This document shows, in pieces, positions 1-8,398 of a stretch of DNA of 64,000 nucleotides. The DNA lies in assembly GCF_036178845.1 (NCBI RefSeq), contig NZ_CP108070.1:6882001-6946000 (forward strand), in the 5' to 3' direction. The notes below the pieces were generated by a model. That model made no database searches. It was not told the DNA's origin and was given only the letters and a program-made list of their open reading frames with translations. Position numbers and translations under genes: made by a program. The stretch's first letter is position 1. Each line of letters opens with the position of its first letter. This stretch comes from Streptomyces sp. NBC_00271. GTDB taxonomy: Bacteria > Actinomycetota > Actinomycetes > Streptomycetales > Streptomycetaceae.

Positions 1-32
1 ACCGCATCCTGTTCGGCGACTCGCGCCGTTGA
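1..32 (+). CDS. 3' end of a possible upstream gene (partial)
   Basis: The first bases read in one frame to a TGA at 30-32 and give the C-terminal residues RILFGDSRR. A strong hairpin follows 32 nt later, as expected after a gene end. Too little is present to name the protein or to be sure the frame is coding. Confidence 0.3.
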   Translation, partial: RILFGDSRR

Positions 33-64
33 GCGCGCCCCCCTAGGCCGCAGCCAGCAGGCGA

Positions 65-97
65 GAAGGGTGGGCACCCCCCGGGGGCCCACCCTTC
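65..97. terminator. intrinsic terminator hairpin
   Basis: A perfect 11-bp stem, GAAGGGTGGGC at 65-75 and GCCCACCCTTC at 87-97, lies between the gene end at 32 and the convergent YajQ-family gene ending at 164. It could serve both strands. Confidence 0.7.
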
Positions 98-163
98 CTC
101 GTACGCGAAACTTTCCTCGTACGCGTAATGAACCACCGGCCGAAGCCGGTTGGCGGCCGATGG

Positions 164-652
164 CTACCGGTAGTTCACGAACTGCAGCGCGAAGTCGAAG
201 TCCTTGCCCTTGAGCAGTGCCTGCACGGCCTGCAGGTCGTCACGGCTCTTCGAGCTGACGCGCAGCTCGTCGCCCTGCACCTGCGCCTTCACGCCCTTCG
301 GGCCCTCGTCGCGAATGATCTTCGCCACCTTCTTCGCGTTGTCCTGGGAGATGCCCTCCTCGATGGACGCGAAGATCTTGTACTCCTTGCCGGAGAGCTG
401 GGGCTCGCCCGCGTCCAGCGACTTCAGCGAGATACCGCGCTTGACCAGCTTGGTCTCGAACACATCGAGGATGGCCTTGACCCGCTCCTCGGAGTTCGCC
501 TCCATCAGGATCTTCTCGCCGGACCAGGAGATGGAGGCGCCCACGTTCTTGAAGTCGTAGCGCTGCGAGATCTCCTTGGCGGCCTGGTTGAGGGCGTTGT
601 CGACCTCCTGCCGCTCGACCTTCGAGACGATGTCGAAACTGGAGTCGGCCAT
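164..652 (-). CDS. yajQ: YajQ family nucleotide-binding protein (DUF520)
   Basis: The 162-residue product begins [20 protein letters not shown] and contains [16 protein letters not shown], which match the YajQ family; the length is typical. Family members are small cytosolic proteins of two ferredoxin-like folds, reported to bind nucleotides or c-di-GMP in some bacteria; the role here is unknown. I chose the ATG at 652 because GGAG precedes it at suitable spacing and it gives the conserved N-terminus; the frame is open upstream to 739. It is a chromosomal gene flanking the integrated element, transcribed away from tRNA-Tyr. Confidence 0.9.
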   Translation of the reverse strand: MADSSFDIVSKVERQEVDNALNQAAKEISQRYDFKNVGASISWSGEKILMEANSEERVKAILDVFETKLVKRGISLKSLDAGEPQLSGKEYKIFASIEEGISQDNAKKVAKIIRDEGPKGVKAQVQGDELRVSSKSRDDLQAVQALLKGKDFDFALQFVNYR

Positions 653-854
653 GTCCTGTGGCTCCTTGTATCGGGGTGCGTAGGGGCGGCCATCGAGCCC
701 GGCGTAGGTCCCCGGCCGCATCCGCATAAGCCTAGCCACCCCCTCCCCTCCAAGCGCAGATCAATTGGGTGGCGAAGCACCCCCGAGCATCAGGTATCGT
801 TTACGTCGTTGCCAGGGAGCGCCGCCAAAAAGCGGTCCTCAGGGCAGCAACCCC

Positions 855-936
855 GGCGGTGTGCCCGAGCGGCCAAAGGGAGCAGACTGTAAATCTGCCG
901 GCTCAGCCTTCCCAGGTTCGAATCCTGGCGCCGCCA
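855..936 (+). tRNA. tRNA-Tyr (GTA)
   Basis: The acceptor arms GGCGGTG (855-861) and CGCCGCC (929-935) pair with one G-T wobble, followed by discriminator A936. The anticodon loop carries GTA, and a long variable arm makes the gene 82 nt, as expected for a type II tRNA-Tyr. No CCA is encoded. Bases from 885 onward are repeated at 26877-26929, so the 3' part is the attachment core of an integrated element; integration left the tRNA intact at this end. Confidence 0.95.
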
Positions 937-937
937 C
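885..937 (+). repeat. attL core (53-bp direct repeat, 3' half of tRNA-Tyr)
   Basis: Bases 885-937, from the anticodon stem to one base past the discriminator, are identical to 26877-26929. Identity breaks at 884 (A versus G) and at 938 (A versus G). This is the integrase-proximal attachment site that rebuilds a full tRNA-Tyr. Confidence 0.93.
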
Positions 938-943
938 ACGGGA

Positions 944-990
944 ACAAAGGCCCCGTGACCTGCCCTCTACGCAGGTCACGGGGCCTTTGT
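944..990. terminator. hairpin terminator behind tRNA-Tyr, brought in by the element
   Basis: A perfect 19-bp stem (944-962 with 972-990) with a 9-nt loop follows the tRNA. It lies outside the repeat core, on the element side, so the element seems to supply a replacement terminator for tRNA-Tyr. The displaced chromosomal one is probably at 26937-26980. There is no T-run. Confidence 0.75.
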
Positions 991-1090
991 CATGTGCTCT
1001 TGCGAGGGGCGCACTGTCTCGCGCTGTCTCGCATTAGAACGCCCCGTCTCGGGGTGTGTGGACGGGCCGTGGACGGGCAGTCCGGCCCCG

Positions 1091-2455
1091 TCAGACGTGC
1101 TTCCCCAGGCGGGCGGAGATCTTGGCGTTAGCGGCATCGTCGCCGTCGCTGAGGAACTTCGCGTAGACCCGAAAGAGGACGCCGACGCTGTGGCCGGCGC
1201 GCTTGGCCACGAGCTGAGGTTCTACCCCTGAGCTGAGCCATGTGGAGACTGCCGCGTGACGTAGATCATATGGTCGCTTGGCCAGGGGTGATTCCTTCTG
1301 CGCGGGTGTCAGGGCGCGTGATCGGGCTTCGGCCCAGACTTCGCCGTATCCGGTGTCCTGGATCAGCCCGCCGCGCTGGGTCTGAAACAACCGGCCGTCG
1401 GGCGCCGTGCCGTACGCGGTGACGTGCCAGCGCAGTAGGGCCACCAGTTCGGGCGGGATCGGGACTGGTCGGACCGCCTTGCTCGAACGGTGCTTCAGTC
1501 CTCGCTTGTCGTGCGCTTCGCCGCTGTCTGTCCACGCTGAGCCCGATCGCGGCCGTGTCTGCCGGAGTCGAAGCATGCCCCAGCCGCGGCGCGGGAGGTC
1601 GCAGTCCTGGAGCCGTAGCCCGATGACTTCCGCCGGGCGGGCCGCGGCGTAGTACATGCAGCCGAAGAACCCCGCCAGACGGCGACCACGGGGGCTCTGG
1701 TCCCGTACGGCGGTCAAGAGCTTCGAGGCCTGCTCGGGATCTGGCACACAGGCTGGGTCCACCTCCTCTTCCACCTGCTCCGGCGGCTTCCACTTGATGC
1801 GGGTGAGCGGGTTCTCGCTGAGGAGTTCGGCCTCTACCGCGTACTCCAGGGAGTTGTGGAAGATCGCTCGCTTGCGCCGGATCGTCGCTGCCGCGGCCGT
1901 CTTGCCGTCCAGTTTCTTGGAGAGGGCGTTCAGGGTGGCCCGTACGAGCAGGCGATCGGTGAGCGCGGACGTGGGCACGGACTTGCGCTTGAACCAGTCC
2001 AGCACCTTGGTGACGTCGGCGGGGGTGTCTTCCTCCCAACGGTTCTTGTTGAATGCCCAGCTGTACAGGGCGGTGCGCACGACGCTGGCGTCGGGCATCC
2101 CCTTGGTGTCCTTCACTAGCGTGGGCGTCACGGTCGCCATCGCTTCAGCCAGAGTCCGCCGTGTGGAGGCGGGGGAGTCGTCCCACTTCATCTCGATGTA
2201 GTTCCGGGCGTGCTCGTACCACGAGATATCCCGTTCCTTGGCGACCATGGATTTCGGCAGTCCGCTGTCCACGTCGAACGGCTCACCCTGGCGGGCCGCG
2301 GTGATGAGCTGGGCCCGTCGGCTCTCCGCCAGGCCCAGCGTGAGGAACGACTCCGAGTGCGGGCGCGTGCCCACCTTCCAGCGGAGTTGGTAGGGCTTCC
2401 GGTAGTCACGCTTGCGGATGGCCCAGATCTTTACGGTGTAGCTCCACTCCGTCAC
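1091..2455 (-). CDS. int: tyrosine recombinase/integrase of the element
   Basis: The 454-residue protein has an N-terminal arm-binding/core region and a C-terminal catalytic domain with the Arg of AARPAEV (R273), the PYDLRH box (R399, H400), H422 in AGHS and the nucleophile Y431 in RVYAKFL. The first His of the usual HxLRH motif is replaced by Tyr (Y396). It should catalyse integration at, and with Xis excision from, the 53-bp tRNA-Tyr core beside it. The GTG start at 2455 overlaps the excisionase stop by 4 nt (GTGA), implying coupled translation. The gene ends about 150 bp from the attachment core, the usual int position in AICEs. Confidence 0.93.
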   Translation of the reverse strand: MTEWSYTVKIWAIRKRDYRKPYQLRWKVGTRPHSESFLTLGLAESRRAQLITAARQGEPFDVDSGLPKSMVAKERDISWYEHARNYIEMKWDDSPASTRRTLAEAMATVTPTLVKDTKGMPDASVVRTALYSWAFNKNRWEEDTPADVTKVLDWFKRKSVPTSALTDRLLVRATLNALSKKLDGKTAAAATIRRKRAIFHNSLEYAVEAELLSENPLTRIKWKPPEQVEEEVDPACVPDPEQASKLLTAVRDQSPRGRRLAGFFGCMYYAAARPAEVIGLRLQDCDLPRRGWGMLRLRQTRPRSGSAWTDSGEAHDKRGLKHRSSKAVRPVPIPPELVALLRWHVTAYGTAPDGRLFQTQRGGLIQDTGYGEVWAEARSRALTPAQKESPLAKRPYDLRHAAVSTWLSSGVEPQLVAKRAGHSVGVLFRVYAKFLSDGDDAANAKISARLGKHV

Positions 2456-2661
2456 GCAGCGTCCATTTCATCGAGAAAGGCGTCCAGGACACTTCGGCGC
2501 ACGCAGATGCGGCCGGTCGGGGTGCGCTTGGCCTCCGGCCCGTAGCCGCGGTTGCGCCAGCGATACCAGGTCGCGCGGGTTATGCCGAGTTCGACCAGGG
2601 CGTCGCTCAGCGGCAGCAGTTCGTCTTTGGGGGAGCGACGTCGGCGGGAAGGGGTGGCCAT
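2452..2661 (-). CDS. xis: excisionase (small HTH recombination directionality factor)
   Basis: A 69-residue basic protein with a winged-helix/AlpA-like helix-turn-helix: LPLSDALVELGITRATWYRW is followed by a basic turn and a C-terminal helix. Size, fold and the 4-nt overlap with int identify it as the excisionase that bends attL/attR for element release. I chose the ATG at 2661 because AAGGAG lies 7 nt upstream; the frame is open further upstream without an RBS. It is co-transcribed with int. Confidence 0.85.
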   Translation of the reverse strand: MATPSRRRRSPKDELLPLSDALVELGITRATWYRWRNRGYGPEAKRTPTGRICVRRSVLDAFLDEMDAA

Positions 2662-2746
2662 GCCGAGATCTCCTTGGGACAGAAACGGAATGCGGGGCCC
2701 GGTAGGGCCCCGCATGGGTGGGATGGGTCGCTGGACTGTCAGGCCG

Positions 2747-4525
2747 CTATTGGCAGTTGGGGTGAATGAGGTGGCCGACGGTGGTCAGTTCCGGGGCCAT
2801 GGGCTGTTCGCATACCGGGCAGATCAGGTGTGGGCCAGAGATGGCGTGCGTTTTACTGTCCGTACTCGCCCTACTGTCCGCAGGGGGTCGGTTGGCCTGC
2901 TCAGAGGCATGCGGAGGTGCGGACAGTAACGCCGCTTCACTGTCCGCTTCACTGTCCGCACTGTCCGCACTGTCCGCGGCGGGAGGCTGCGGACAGTGCG
3001 CGGACAGCATCTGGACAGTAGAAGCGTCCGTACTGTCCGCAGGTTTGGCCTGGTCAGACGTGGTTGCGGACAGTAGGGCGGGTGCGGACAGTGTTTTGCG
3101 ACCCATCTCTGTAGGGGTGAGGCTGATGAGCCGCTGGCGGCGCCGGTCGGGGGTGCGGCTGGTGTCGTCGTAGTTGATGCCGACGGAGCGCAGCATCGGG
3201 GCGAGTCGCTTGAGCTGCCCTCCGGCGCGTGGCGCGTCCTTGGGCCATTTGGGGTGGTAGCCGTCGGGCGGGGGCAGCAGGTCCAGGAGTTGGCCAGCGG
3301 TGCCGGACCAGGCCCCGTGGGTTTCGACGAAGCCGACGACAGCGGTGCCGAAGGGGTCGCCTTCGAGGGCGTCGGCGTAGACGGTCTGGGCAGCGGCGGT
3401 GTAGCTGCCGAGAGTGTCCCAGCCCTGGACGTGGTCCACGGCCGCGAGGACACGGGCGAAGTCGGCCATGCGGGGCATGCGCTCCAGCCGGACGGACGGG
3501 AGCTCCCGCAGGACGGCGACGAGCAGGTCCAGCAGGGCGCCCAGGATCGCGGGCCGGGCGGTGTCGTAGGCGGTGTCCAAATCTTCCTCGGAACGGCGCC
3601 GGTCCTCGCCGATGAGCTGGAGATCCAGGACCAGCAGGCGTTCGGCGAGGTCACCGGCGAGTGCTCCGGCGTCGATGGTGGTCAGTGCCAGCACTCGGCG
3701 GAACGTCAGCACGACGACGTCGTCGTCGGTGTACAGCGCGCGGTCGACGATGCCGTCGCCGGTCACGGCTTTGCACAGGGTGTCCGACAGCCAGGGCGGG
3801 ATGGTGCTGATGTTGTCCAGGCACAGGGCCCAGGAGTTGAACGCCTGGGTGGCCCAGGCTTTGACGTCCCTGGGCTGGGAGCGCTTGGTGGCCGCGGACG
3901 GGTCGACCAGGTTGACGATCATCTGGGCGGCCTTGGATTTCCCGGTGCCCTGCTCGCCCTTGCAGGTGAGTACGGGGTGGGGGATGTGCGGGATCCAGGC
4001 AGCGATCAGCCAGGCGACGAGTTGGTGGAACGTGGGGTCGTCCATGTTGACCAGGTCGCGCAGCAGGGCGAGGCCGTCCGTGGTGCCTTCGGGGCGGGGC
4101 ATGGGGGCCATGGCGCCGGAGCGGCGGAAGAGGACCGGGGAGCGGTCGGCGTTCTGCCAGCCGTCGGGGGTGGCGATGACGCAGTGTCCGTCGGCGGTGC
4201 CGAGGTCCACGACGACGCGGGAGGCGTCGCCGGCGACGCGCAGGTGGACGGGGACGGGGTCACCGGCGGCGGCCTCGCCTTCCAGGACGGTCATCGCGTC
4301 GGCCAGCGCGGACTGGGAGGGGACTTGGCCGCCGTTGTTGATGGTGAAGCGGCGGGCCAGTTGGGTGCGCAGCCCGGCCCTTCCGCGCAGGGGGAGGGCG
4401 ATGTGGGGGCCGTTGCGGCGCACGCCGTAGGGGCGTCCGTCTTCGGACATGACCAGGTCGTATCCGGCCCTGGCGAGGCTGACGAGCTGGGATGCCTGGG
4501 AGGGGCCCTTGTCGCCGGCGCTCAT
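2747..4525 (-). CDS. replication helicase/ATPase of the AICE
   Basis: The 592-residue protein has a P-loop NTPase core: Walker A GEQGTGKS at residues 190-197, a Walker B-like ALCLDN some 45 residues later, and a TTIDAGALAGDLAERLL segment typical of phage/plasmid DNA-dependent ATPases. It is probably the helicase partner of the primase-polymerase just upstream; the two overlap by ATGA (4522-4525). The last 140 residues are low-complexity (many ADS and LSA repeats) and end in a zinc-knuckle-like CPVC...HPNC. That tail is encoded by a dense array of 8-bp repeats (2855-3092), so the DNA there may be under origin rather than protein constraint. Replicative function is inferred from motif and neighbours. 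Confidence 0.82.
   Translation of the reverse strand: MSAGDKGPSQASQLVSLARAGYDLVMSEDGRPYGVRRNGPHIALPLRGRAGLRTQLARRFTINNGGQVPSQSALADAMTVLEGEAAAGDPVPVHLRVAGDASRVVVDLGTADGHCVIATPDGWQNADRSPVLFRRSGAMAPMPRPEGTTDGLALLRDLVNMDDPTFHQLVAWLIAAWIPHIPHPVLTCKGEQGTGKSKAAQMIVNLVDPSAATKRSQPRDVKAWATQAFNSWALCLDNISTIPPWLSDTLCKAVTGDGIVDRALYTDDDVVVLTFRRVLALTTIDAGALAGDLAERLLVLDLQLIGEDRRRSEEDLDTAYDTARPAILGALLDLLVAVLRELPSVRLERMPRMADFARVLAAVDHVQGWDTLGSYTAAAQTVYADALEGDPFGTAVVGFVETHGAWSGTAGQLLDLLPPPDGYHPKWPKDAPRAGGQLKRLAPMLRSVGINYDDTSRTPDRRRQRLISLTPTEMGRKTLSAPALLSATTSDQAKPADSTDASTVQMLSAHCPQPPAADSADSADSEADSEAALLSAPPHASEQANRPPADSRASTDSKTHAISGPHLICPVCEQPMAPELTTVGHLIHPNCQ
2855..3092. repeat. iteron-like cluster ACTGTCCG/CGGACAGT, candidate replication origin
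   Basis: Eleven exact copies of the 8-mer occur in 238 bp: ACTGTCCG at 2855, 2873, 2939, 2951, 2960, 2969 and 3032, and CGGACAGT at 2920, 2990, 3067 and 3085. Near copies occur at 3000 and 3012. Three forward copies (2951, 2960, 2969) are spaced exactly 9 bp apart. They lie inside the 3' coding part of the helicase gene. Such clustering of one word in both orientations beside rep genes is typical of origin iterons. An alternative is simple repeat expansion of codons for a Ser/Ala/Asp-rich tail, but the bipolar orientation argues against that. Confidence 0.7.
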
Positions 4526-5442
4526 GTGCGGGTCTCCTTGCTGCGTGCGGCGCCCTTGGCGGCGCTGGCGATGGTGCGCTGGGCCTCCGCTTCGGGCAGG
4601 CCGGTCTCCAGTGCGGCGGCCAGCAAGTCTGCTGTGGCGATCTCAGGGTCGATATCCGAGGCGGCAAAGGCCCTTCGGGCGGCCCAGTACAGGCAGTTGT
4701 TCCGTCCCGTCCGGGTTGCTCGGACGGTACGCACCAGGCCGTCCAGGCGCCGCTGTGGACTGCCGAGCGGGGACAGCGTCTGGCTCGCTCGCTCGGGCGC
4801 TTGCGACGTCAGCAGAAGTTCGAGCAGGCGGGTCGGGACGGAAGCAATGTGACGTGGCCCAGAGCCGGGGGCGAAGCGGTAGCGGCCCTTGGGGCCCAGG
4901 GAGCCGGGGCCGACGAGATAGCCTCCGGTGCCTCGGGTGTCGACCCCCGGTGCGAGGAGGCTGGCCGTGTTGGGGATCCGCATGTCAGTCTGAACGGTCA
5001 GCCACAGGTGCAGGCCGCCGGATTGGGTTACCACGGTCGCTGTACGCGGCAGCTCGAAGTCGTACCGGGCGGCGAGGGCCCGGAAGTTGGCGATGCCGTC
5101 GGTGCCGCCGGTGCCGTCTTTGCGGTCCAGGTCCAGGCCGAACAGGTGATGCGGGGGCCGCCCGCAGGCGATGCCGTAGCCGGCCGCCCACGGGGCTGCG
5201 GCGAACAGCGCCCGCACCTGGTCGGGGTCGGCGCTGGCGTCGTGGACACCGTGGCCAGCCTTTCCGCACTGGCCGGTGCACGTCGCGGACGCCTCGCGGT
5301 GGGCGGTGGCGATGGCCGGCAGCTTGCTGCGGGTGAGGGGGAAGGCCGGGAGGCCGTGCAGGGTCGCGGCGGACAGGGCGTGGGCGCGTGCCGCGGCCCA
5401 AAACGGACCGGGCCGCTGGTCGCCGGGGCGCTGTTGGGTCAT
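4522..5442 (-). CDS. bifunctional DNA primase/polymerase (Prim-Pol, AEP superfamily)
   Basis: A 306-residue protein with the Prim-Pol signature: an N-terminal AHALSAATLHGLPAFPL segment, the catalytic metal-binding FGLDLDRKDG (D104, D106), and QSGGLHLWL further on, equivalent to the conserved sGGxH element. Such enzymes start and extend DNA during plasmid replication; many AICEs use a Prim-Pol in place of a rolling-circle Rep. GGAGG precedes the ATG at 5442. The gene overlaps the helicase by 4 nt, and the pair probably acts at the iteron cluster. A 306-residue size suggests only the Prim-Pol module, with the ATPase as a separate chain. Confidence 0.88.
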   Translation of the reverse strand: MTQQRPGDQRPGPFWAAARAHALSAATLHGLPAFPLTRSKLPAIATAHREASATCTGQCGKAGHGVHDASADPDQVRALFAAAPWAAGYGIACGRPPHHLFGLDLDRKDGTGGTDGIANFRALAARYDFELPRTATVVTQSGGLHLWLTVQTDMRIPNTASLLAPGVDTRGTGGYLVGPGSLGPKGRYRFAPGSGPRHIASVPTRLLELLLTSQAPERASQTLSPLGSPQRRLDGLVRTVRATRTGRNNCLYWAARRAFAASDIDPEIATADLLAAALETGLPEAEAQRTIASAAKGAARSKETRT

Positions 5443-5481
5443 GCTGGAGTACCTCCGGGTCGCTGGTGCTGGGCTGGAGCA

Positions 5482-5517
5482 GGGCGCCCGCGGCTCGCCA
5501 AAGTCGCGCGGGCGCCC
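5482..5517. terminator. hairpin between ssb and the Prim-Pol gene
   Basis: A perfect 11-bp GC-rich stem (5482-5492 with 5507-5517) follows the ssb stop in the direction of transcription. It may terminate or attenuate ssb transcripts before the primase gene, separating expression of the two replication blocks. Confidence 0.55.
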
Positions 5518-5534
5518 AACTCATGAGGTGGGGT

Positions 5535-6011
5535 CTAGAACGGGGGCTTGTCGTCGTAGCTGCCGGCACCGGCGGTGGCCCAGGGGTCGTTCTTCGATCC
5601 GGTCGCCGGCCGGTCGCCCTGGCCGCTGGAGCTGCTGGCGGCGTCCTTGGTGCGGTGGATGGTGGCGGTGGCGTAGCGGAGGCTGACGGCGATGTCCTCG
5701 ACGTCCAGGCCGACGCCGGTGCGGGTGACGCCGTCGGGGCTGGTGTATTCGAACTGGCGCAGGGCGCCGGTGACGATGACCCGGGTGCCTTTGGTGAGGG
5801 TGGCTTCGGCGTTTTGGGCGAGCCAGCGCCAGGCGGTGCATCGCAGGAACAGGGTGTTGCCCTCGCTCCATTCGGCGCGGGTTTTGTCCCAGTTGCGGCT
5901 GTTGGAGGCGACGTTGAACGAGATCCAGGGGGTGCCGTCGCTGGTGTGGCGCAGTTCGGGGTCGGCGGTGAGGTTGCCGACCAGGGTGAGGGTGGTTTCT
6001 CCGATGGGCAT
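5535..6011 (-). CDS. ssb: single-stranded DNA-binding protein (element-encoded)
   Basis: 158 residues with an N-terminal OB fold (TTLTLVGNLTADPELRHTSD, NTLFLRCTAWRWLAQNAEAT, GTRVIVTGAL) as in bacterial SSB. A Ser/Gly-rich linker follows, and the tail SYDDKPPF is close to the acidic DDxPF tip that binds SSB partners. GGAGG stands 8 nt before the ATG at 6011. It is a second, mobile-element copy distinct from the housekeeping ssb. It lies between the polymerase and primase genes, so it likely coats ssDNA during element replication or transfer. Confidence 0.92.
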   Translation of the reverse strand: MPIGETTLTLVGNLTADPELRHTSDGTPWISFNVASNSRNWDKTRAEWSEGNTLFLRCTAWRWLAQNAEATLTKGTRVIVTGALRQFEYTSPDGVTRTGVGLDVEDIAVSLRYATATIHRTKDAASSSSGQGDRPATGSKNDPWATAGAGSYDDKPPF

Positions 6012-6023
6012 GGTGCGGGCCTC

Positions 6024-7889
6024 CTAGGCTCCGGCGTGCTCCGGTACGGACGGACCTGCCTGCTCTTGTGGCAGGCGGCCCCAGTGGGTGCCGAGGATCT
6101 CGGCGTCCGCGGCGATCGGGACGCCGCGGAACGCGCTGGTCATCACCTTCGTGAGCAGGTCGCGGACGTGTTCGGCGTCCTGCTCGGGGACCTGGACGAT
6201 GACCTCGTCGTGGACGAACAGCCACAAAGCGCCGGCCAGGCCGTGGGTGGTGGCGAGTTCGTAGACGGCGGCCACCAGCAGGTCACGGGCGGTGGACTGG
6301 ATCGCGTAGTTGCTGTTGGCGTACGGCCGGTCCGGGTCGGCCGGGATCCTGCGGCCGGAGCCGGTGATGACGGTGGTCGCGTTGGCGATGTCCTTGCCGA
6401 AGCGGATCACTTCGGGGTAGGTGCGCTGCCAGCGCTGGATCACCCCGCGCGCCACATGCACGGGCACCCCGGTCTGCGCGGCGAGGGCCTTGGCGCCGCC
6501 GCCGTAGATCGTGCCGAACGTGGCCCGCTTGGAGACGGTGCGCTGTTCCTTGGTGAAGCCGGGCCCGTACATCAGGGTCGCGGTCGCGTCATGCAGATCC
6601 ACCCCGGAGGCGATCACGTCCATCAGGGTCCGGTCCCTAGACAGGGCGGCGGCCACCCGCACTTCCACCTGGGAGAAGTCGCAGGCGACCAGCACGTGCC
6701 CGGGGTCCGCGCGGAAGCAGTGCCGCAACCTGGGGTCGTGCTTCTTGAGGGTCTGGAGCGCCGGTCCGGTGATCGACATGCGGCCGGTGCGGGCCCGCAG
6801 CGTGTTGATCTGCGGATGCACCCGCCCCGTCGCGTCCGCTGCGGCCAGGAACGATTCCAGGTTGCTGATGGTGTTGGAGGTGGCCGCCAGCCGCTGCCGC
6901 GCGGCCACCATCGCGGCCCCCTCCTCCGAGATCCGGGCGGCGCCCGCGGTCACGGCGTCCTGGAGCGCGGTGAGGCTGTCGGCGCTGGTGGAGACCTGCC
7001 CTCCCTCGGTGCGGGGCAGGGTGAAGCCGTCCACCTGCGACTCCAGCCAGGCCGCGAACCTCGGGGAGCGCCCGGAGAACCCGAGCGCCTGGCGGATGAC
7101 CTGGTCACCCTGGTCGAACTCGCTACGGAACTCCGCCAGCAGACCGCGGGTGTAGAGGGTGTCCAGGAGCAGGCCGCGCACGGTGATGCCGGTGGACTGC
7201 GCGGCCAGCCACGCCTCCATCCGCACCAGGTGCGAGAACGGGGCGCAGCGGCTGAGTAGCAGCGGCAGCAGTCGGCGCACGTAGACAGCGTCCAGGCCCG
7301 CGTACACGGTGAACGCCTCATCCGTGGCCGGCAGATGGTTCCATCCCCAGTCGATCGGGTTGTTCCCGGCACGGGAGCCGACCGGGGCCAACTCACGCAT
7401 CCGCGCGTGCAGCGCGGTCTCCGCCTGCTTCAGACCGTCGTCCAGGTAGCGGCCGGTGAGTTCCTTCAGGCCGTGTCCGGCCCGCTCGTCGGGCGCCAGC
7501 AGCTTGGACAGCAGGTGGGTGTCGATGACCCGGTGTCCGAGCCCGAGGCCGAACGCCGACCACACCGCCAGCACGTCATAGGAGGTGTGGGTCACGAAGC
7601 GGCGCCGCTCGTCTGCCAGAACCTCCGCGATGGCCCGACGCTGCTCGGGGATGAGGGGGTTGAGGACCCACGCCGCGGTGGGTGCGCCGAACTGCACCAG
7701 GCGGACCCCAGCGTCGGGACCGAAGTGCCCGGGGCCGCCCTTGACGATGGCGCGGGTCTCCACGTCCAGCCCCAGCACCAGATCCGATGCCGCGAACGCC
7801 GCGAAGGCTGCCGGATCGAACTCCGTCGCGTCCGCAGGGGCGTTGATGGTCATCGTGTGGCCGCCGTGGGTGCGGGTGTAGTCGGTCAC
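6024..7889 (-). CDS. family A DNA polymerase (PolI-like) with 3'-5' exonuclease-type domain
   Basis: A protein of about 621 residues. The N-terminal part has a DnaQ/RNase D-like exonuclease pattern (VLGLDVETR, FVTHTSYDVLAVW, then TVYAGLDAVYVRRL). The C-terminal part has the PolA palm and fingers: VACDFSQVEVRVAA (motif A), KRATFGTIYGGGA (motif B, O-helix) and LFVHDEVIVQVP (motif C). It is shorter than PolI and lacks the 5' nuclease. The GTG at 7889 overlaps the upstream stop as GTGA, which is why I prefer it; an ATG at 7853 also fits. A dedicated polymerase beside primase, helicase and SSB makes this an unusually complete replication set for an AICE. Confidence 0.9.
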   Translation of the reverse strand: MTDYTRTHGGHTMTINAPADATEFDPAAFAAFAASDLVLGLDVETRAIVKGGPGHFGPDAGVRLVQFGAPTAAWVLNPLIPEQRRAIAEVLADERRRFVTHTSYDVLAVWSAFGLGLGHRVIDTHLLSKLLAPDERAGHGLKELTGRYLDDGLKQAETALHARMRELAPVGSRAGNNPIDWGWNHLPATDEAFTVYAGLDAVYVRRLLPLLLSRCAPFSHLVRMEAWLAAQSTGITVRGLLLDTLYTRGLLAEFRSEFDQGDQVIRQALGFSGRSPRFAAWLESQVDGFTLPRTEGGQVSTSADSLTALQDAVTAGAARISEEGAAMVAARQRLAATSNTISNLESFLAAADATGRVHPQINTLRARTGRMSITGPALQTLKKHDPRLRHCFRADPGHVLVACDFSQVEVRVAAALSRDRTLMDVIASGVDLHDATATLMYGPGFTKEQRTVSKRATFGTIYGGGAKALAAQTGVPVHVARGVIQRWQRTYPEVIRFGKDIANATTVITGSGRRIPADPDRPYANSNYAIQSTARDLLVAAVYELATTHGLAGALWLFVHDEVIVQVPEQDAEHVRDLLTKVMTSAFRGVPIAADAEILGTHWGRLPQEQAGPSVPEHAGA

Positions 7890-8398
7890 GATGCACCGCC
7901 GTCCCGGGGTGCGGGGTGCTGGGTGATGACGGCGCGGATCGCCTTCACTGACGGCCCGTCGTGCAGCCACGGTTGTTCCGGCGTCGTCGCCAGGTGCCGC
8001 CCGAACAGCCGCACCCTTCCCGGCGCGCAGTCACGGGAATGCCAGGTCACGTTGTAGGTCCACCGGTCTCCGCGGGCGCCGGACTGCTCTCCCGCATGCA
8101 GGAGGCGGCCCACCTGGACGCTCACGAACGGCTCGCCTCCGTAGCCGGGTGGCGTCCACTGCACGAGCGTCAGCCAGCCGTGCACCTGGGCATGTGTGAC
8201 CAGATCAGCCGCGGCCTTCGGCAGTACGTAGCCGGGCGGCGGGGAGGCCACCAGCTCGCGCAGGCGGCGGTCCACCGATGCGAGCCGGTCCCTGTTCTCA
8301 GGGCTCGCGTCACCTGCCTTGCGGAGGGCTGCGGCGAGCTCGCCGCGCTCGCCGGTGAGGCGGGTGTACTCCTGGGCCGGGGTTTCCACAGCGGTCAC
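7886..8398 (-). CDS. hypothetical protein, coupled to the element polymerase
   Basis: A 170-residue product that I do not recognise. The N-terminal third is predicted helical (EYTRLTGERGELAAALRKAG, then RLASVDRRLRELV). The remainder is mixed, with several Trp residues (WLTLVQWTPPGYGGE, WTYNVTWHSRD), suggesting a small beta domain. GTG at 8398 overlaps the preceding stop as GTGA, and the gene's own stop overlaps the polymerase GTG in the same way. It therefore belongs to the replication operon, but no catalytic motif is visible. Confidence 0.7.
   Translation of the reverse strand: MTAVETPAQEYTRLTGERGELAAALRKAGDASPENRDRLASVDRRLRELVASPPPGYVLPKAAADLVTHAQVHGWLTLVQWTPPGYGGEPFVSVQVGRLLHAGEQSGARGDRWTYNVTWHSRDCAPGRVRLFGRHLATTPEQPWLHDGPSVKAIRAVITQHPAPRDGGAS

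Noticed and set aside
2855..3092. CRISPR-like array
   Set aside because: The repeated unit is only 8 bp, in both orientations, with no unique spacers of constant length, and lies in coding sequence. Iterons fit better.
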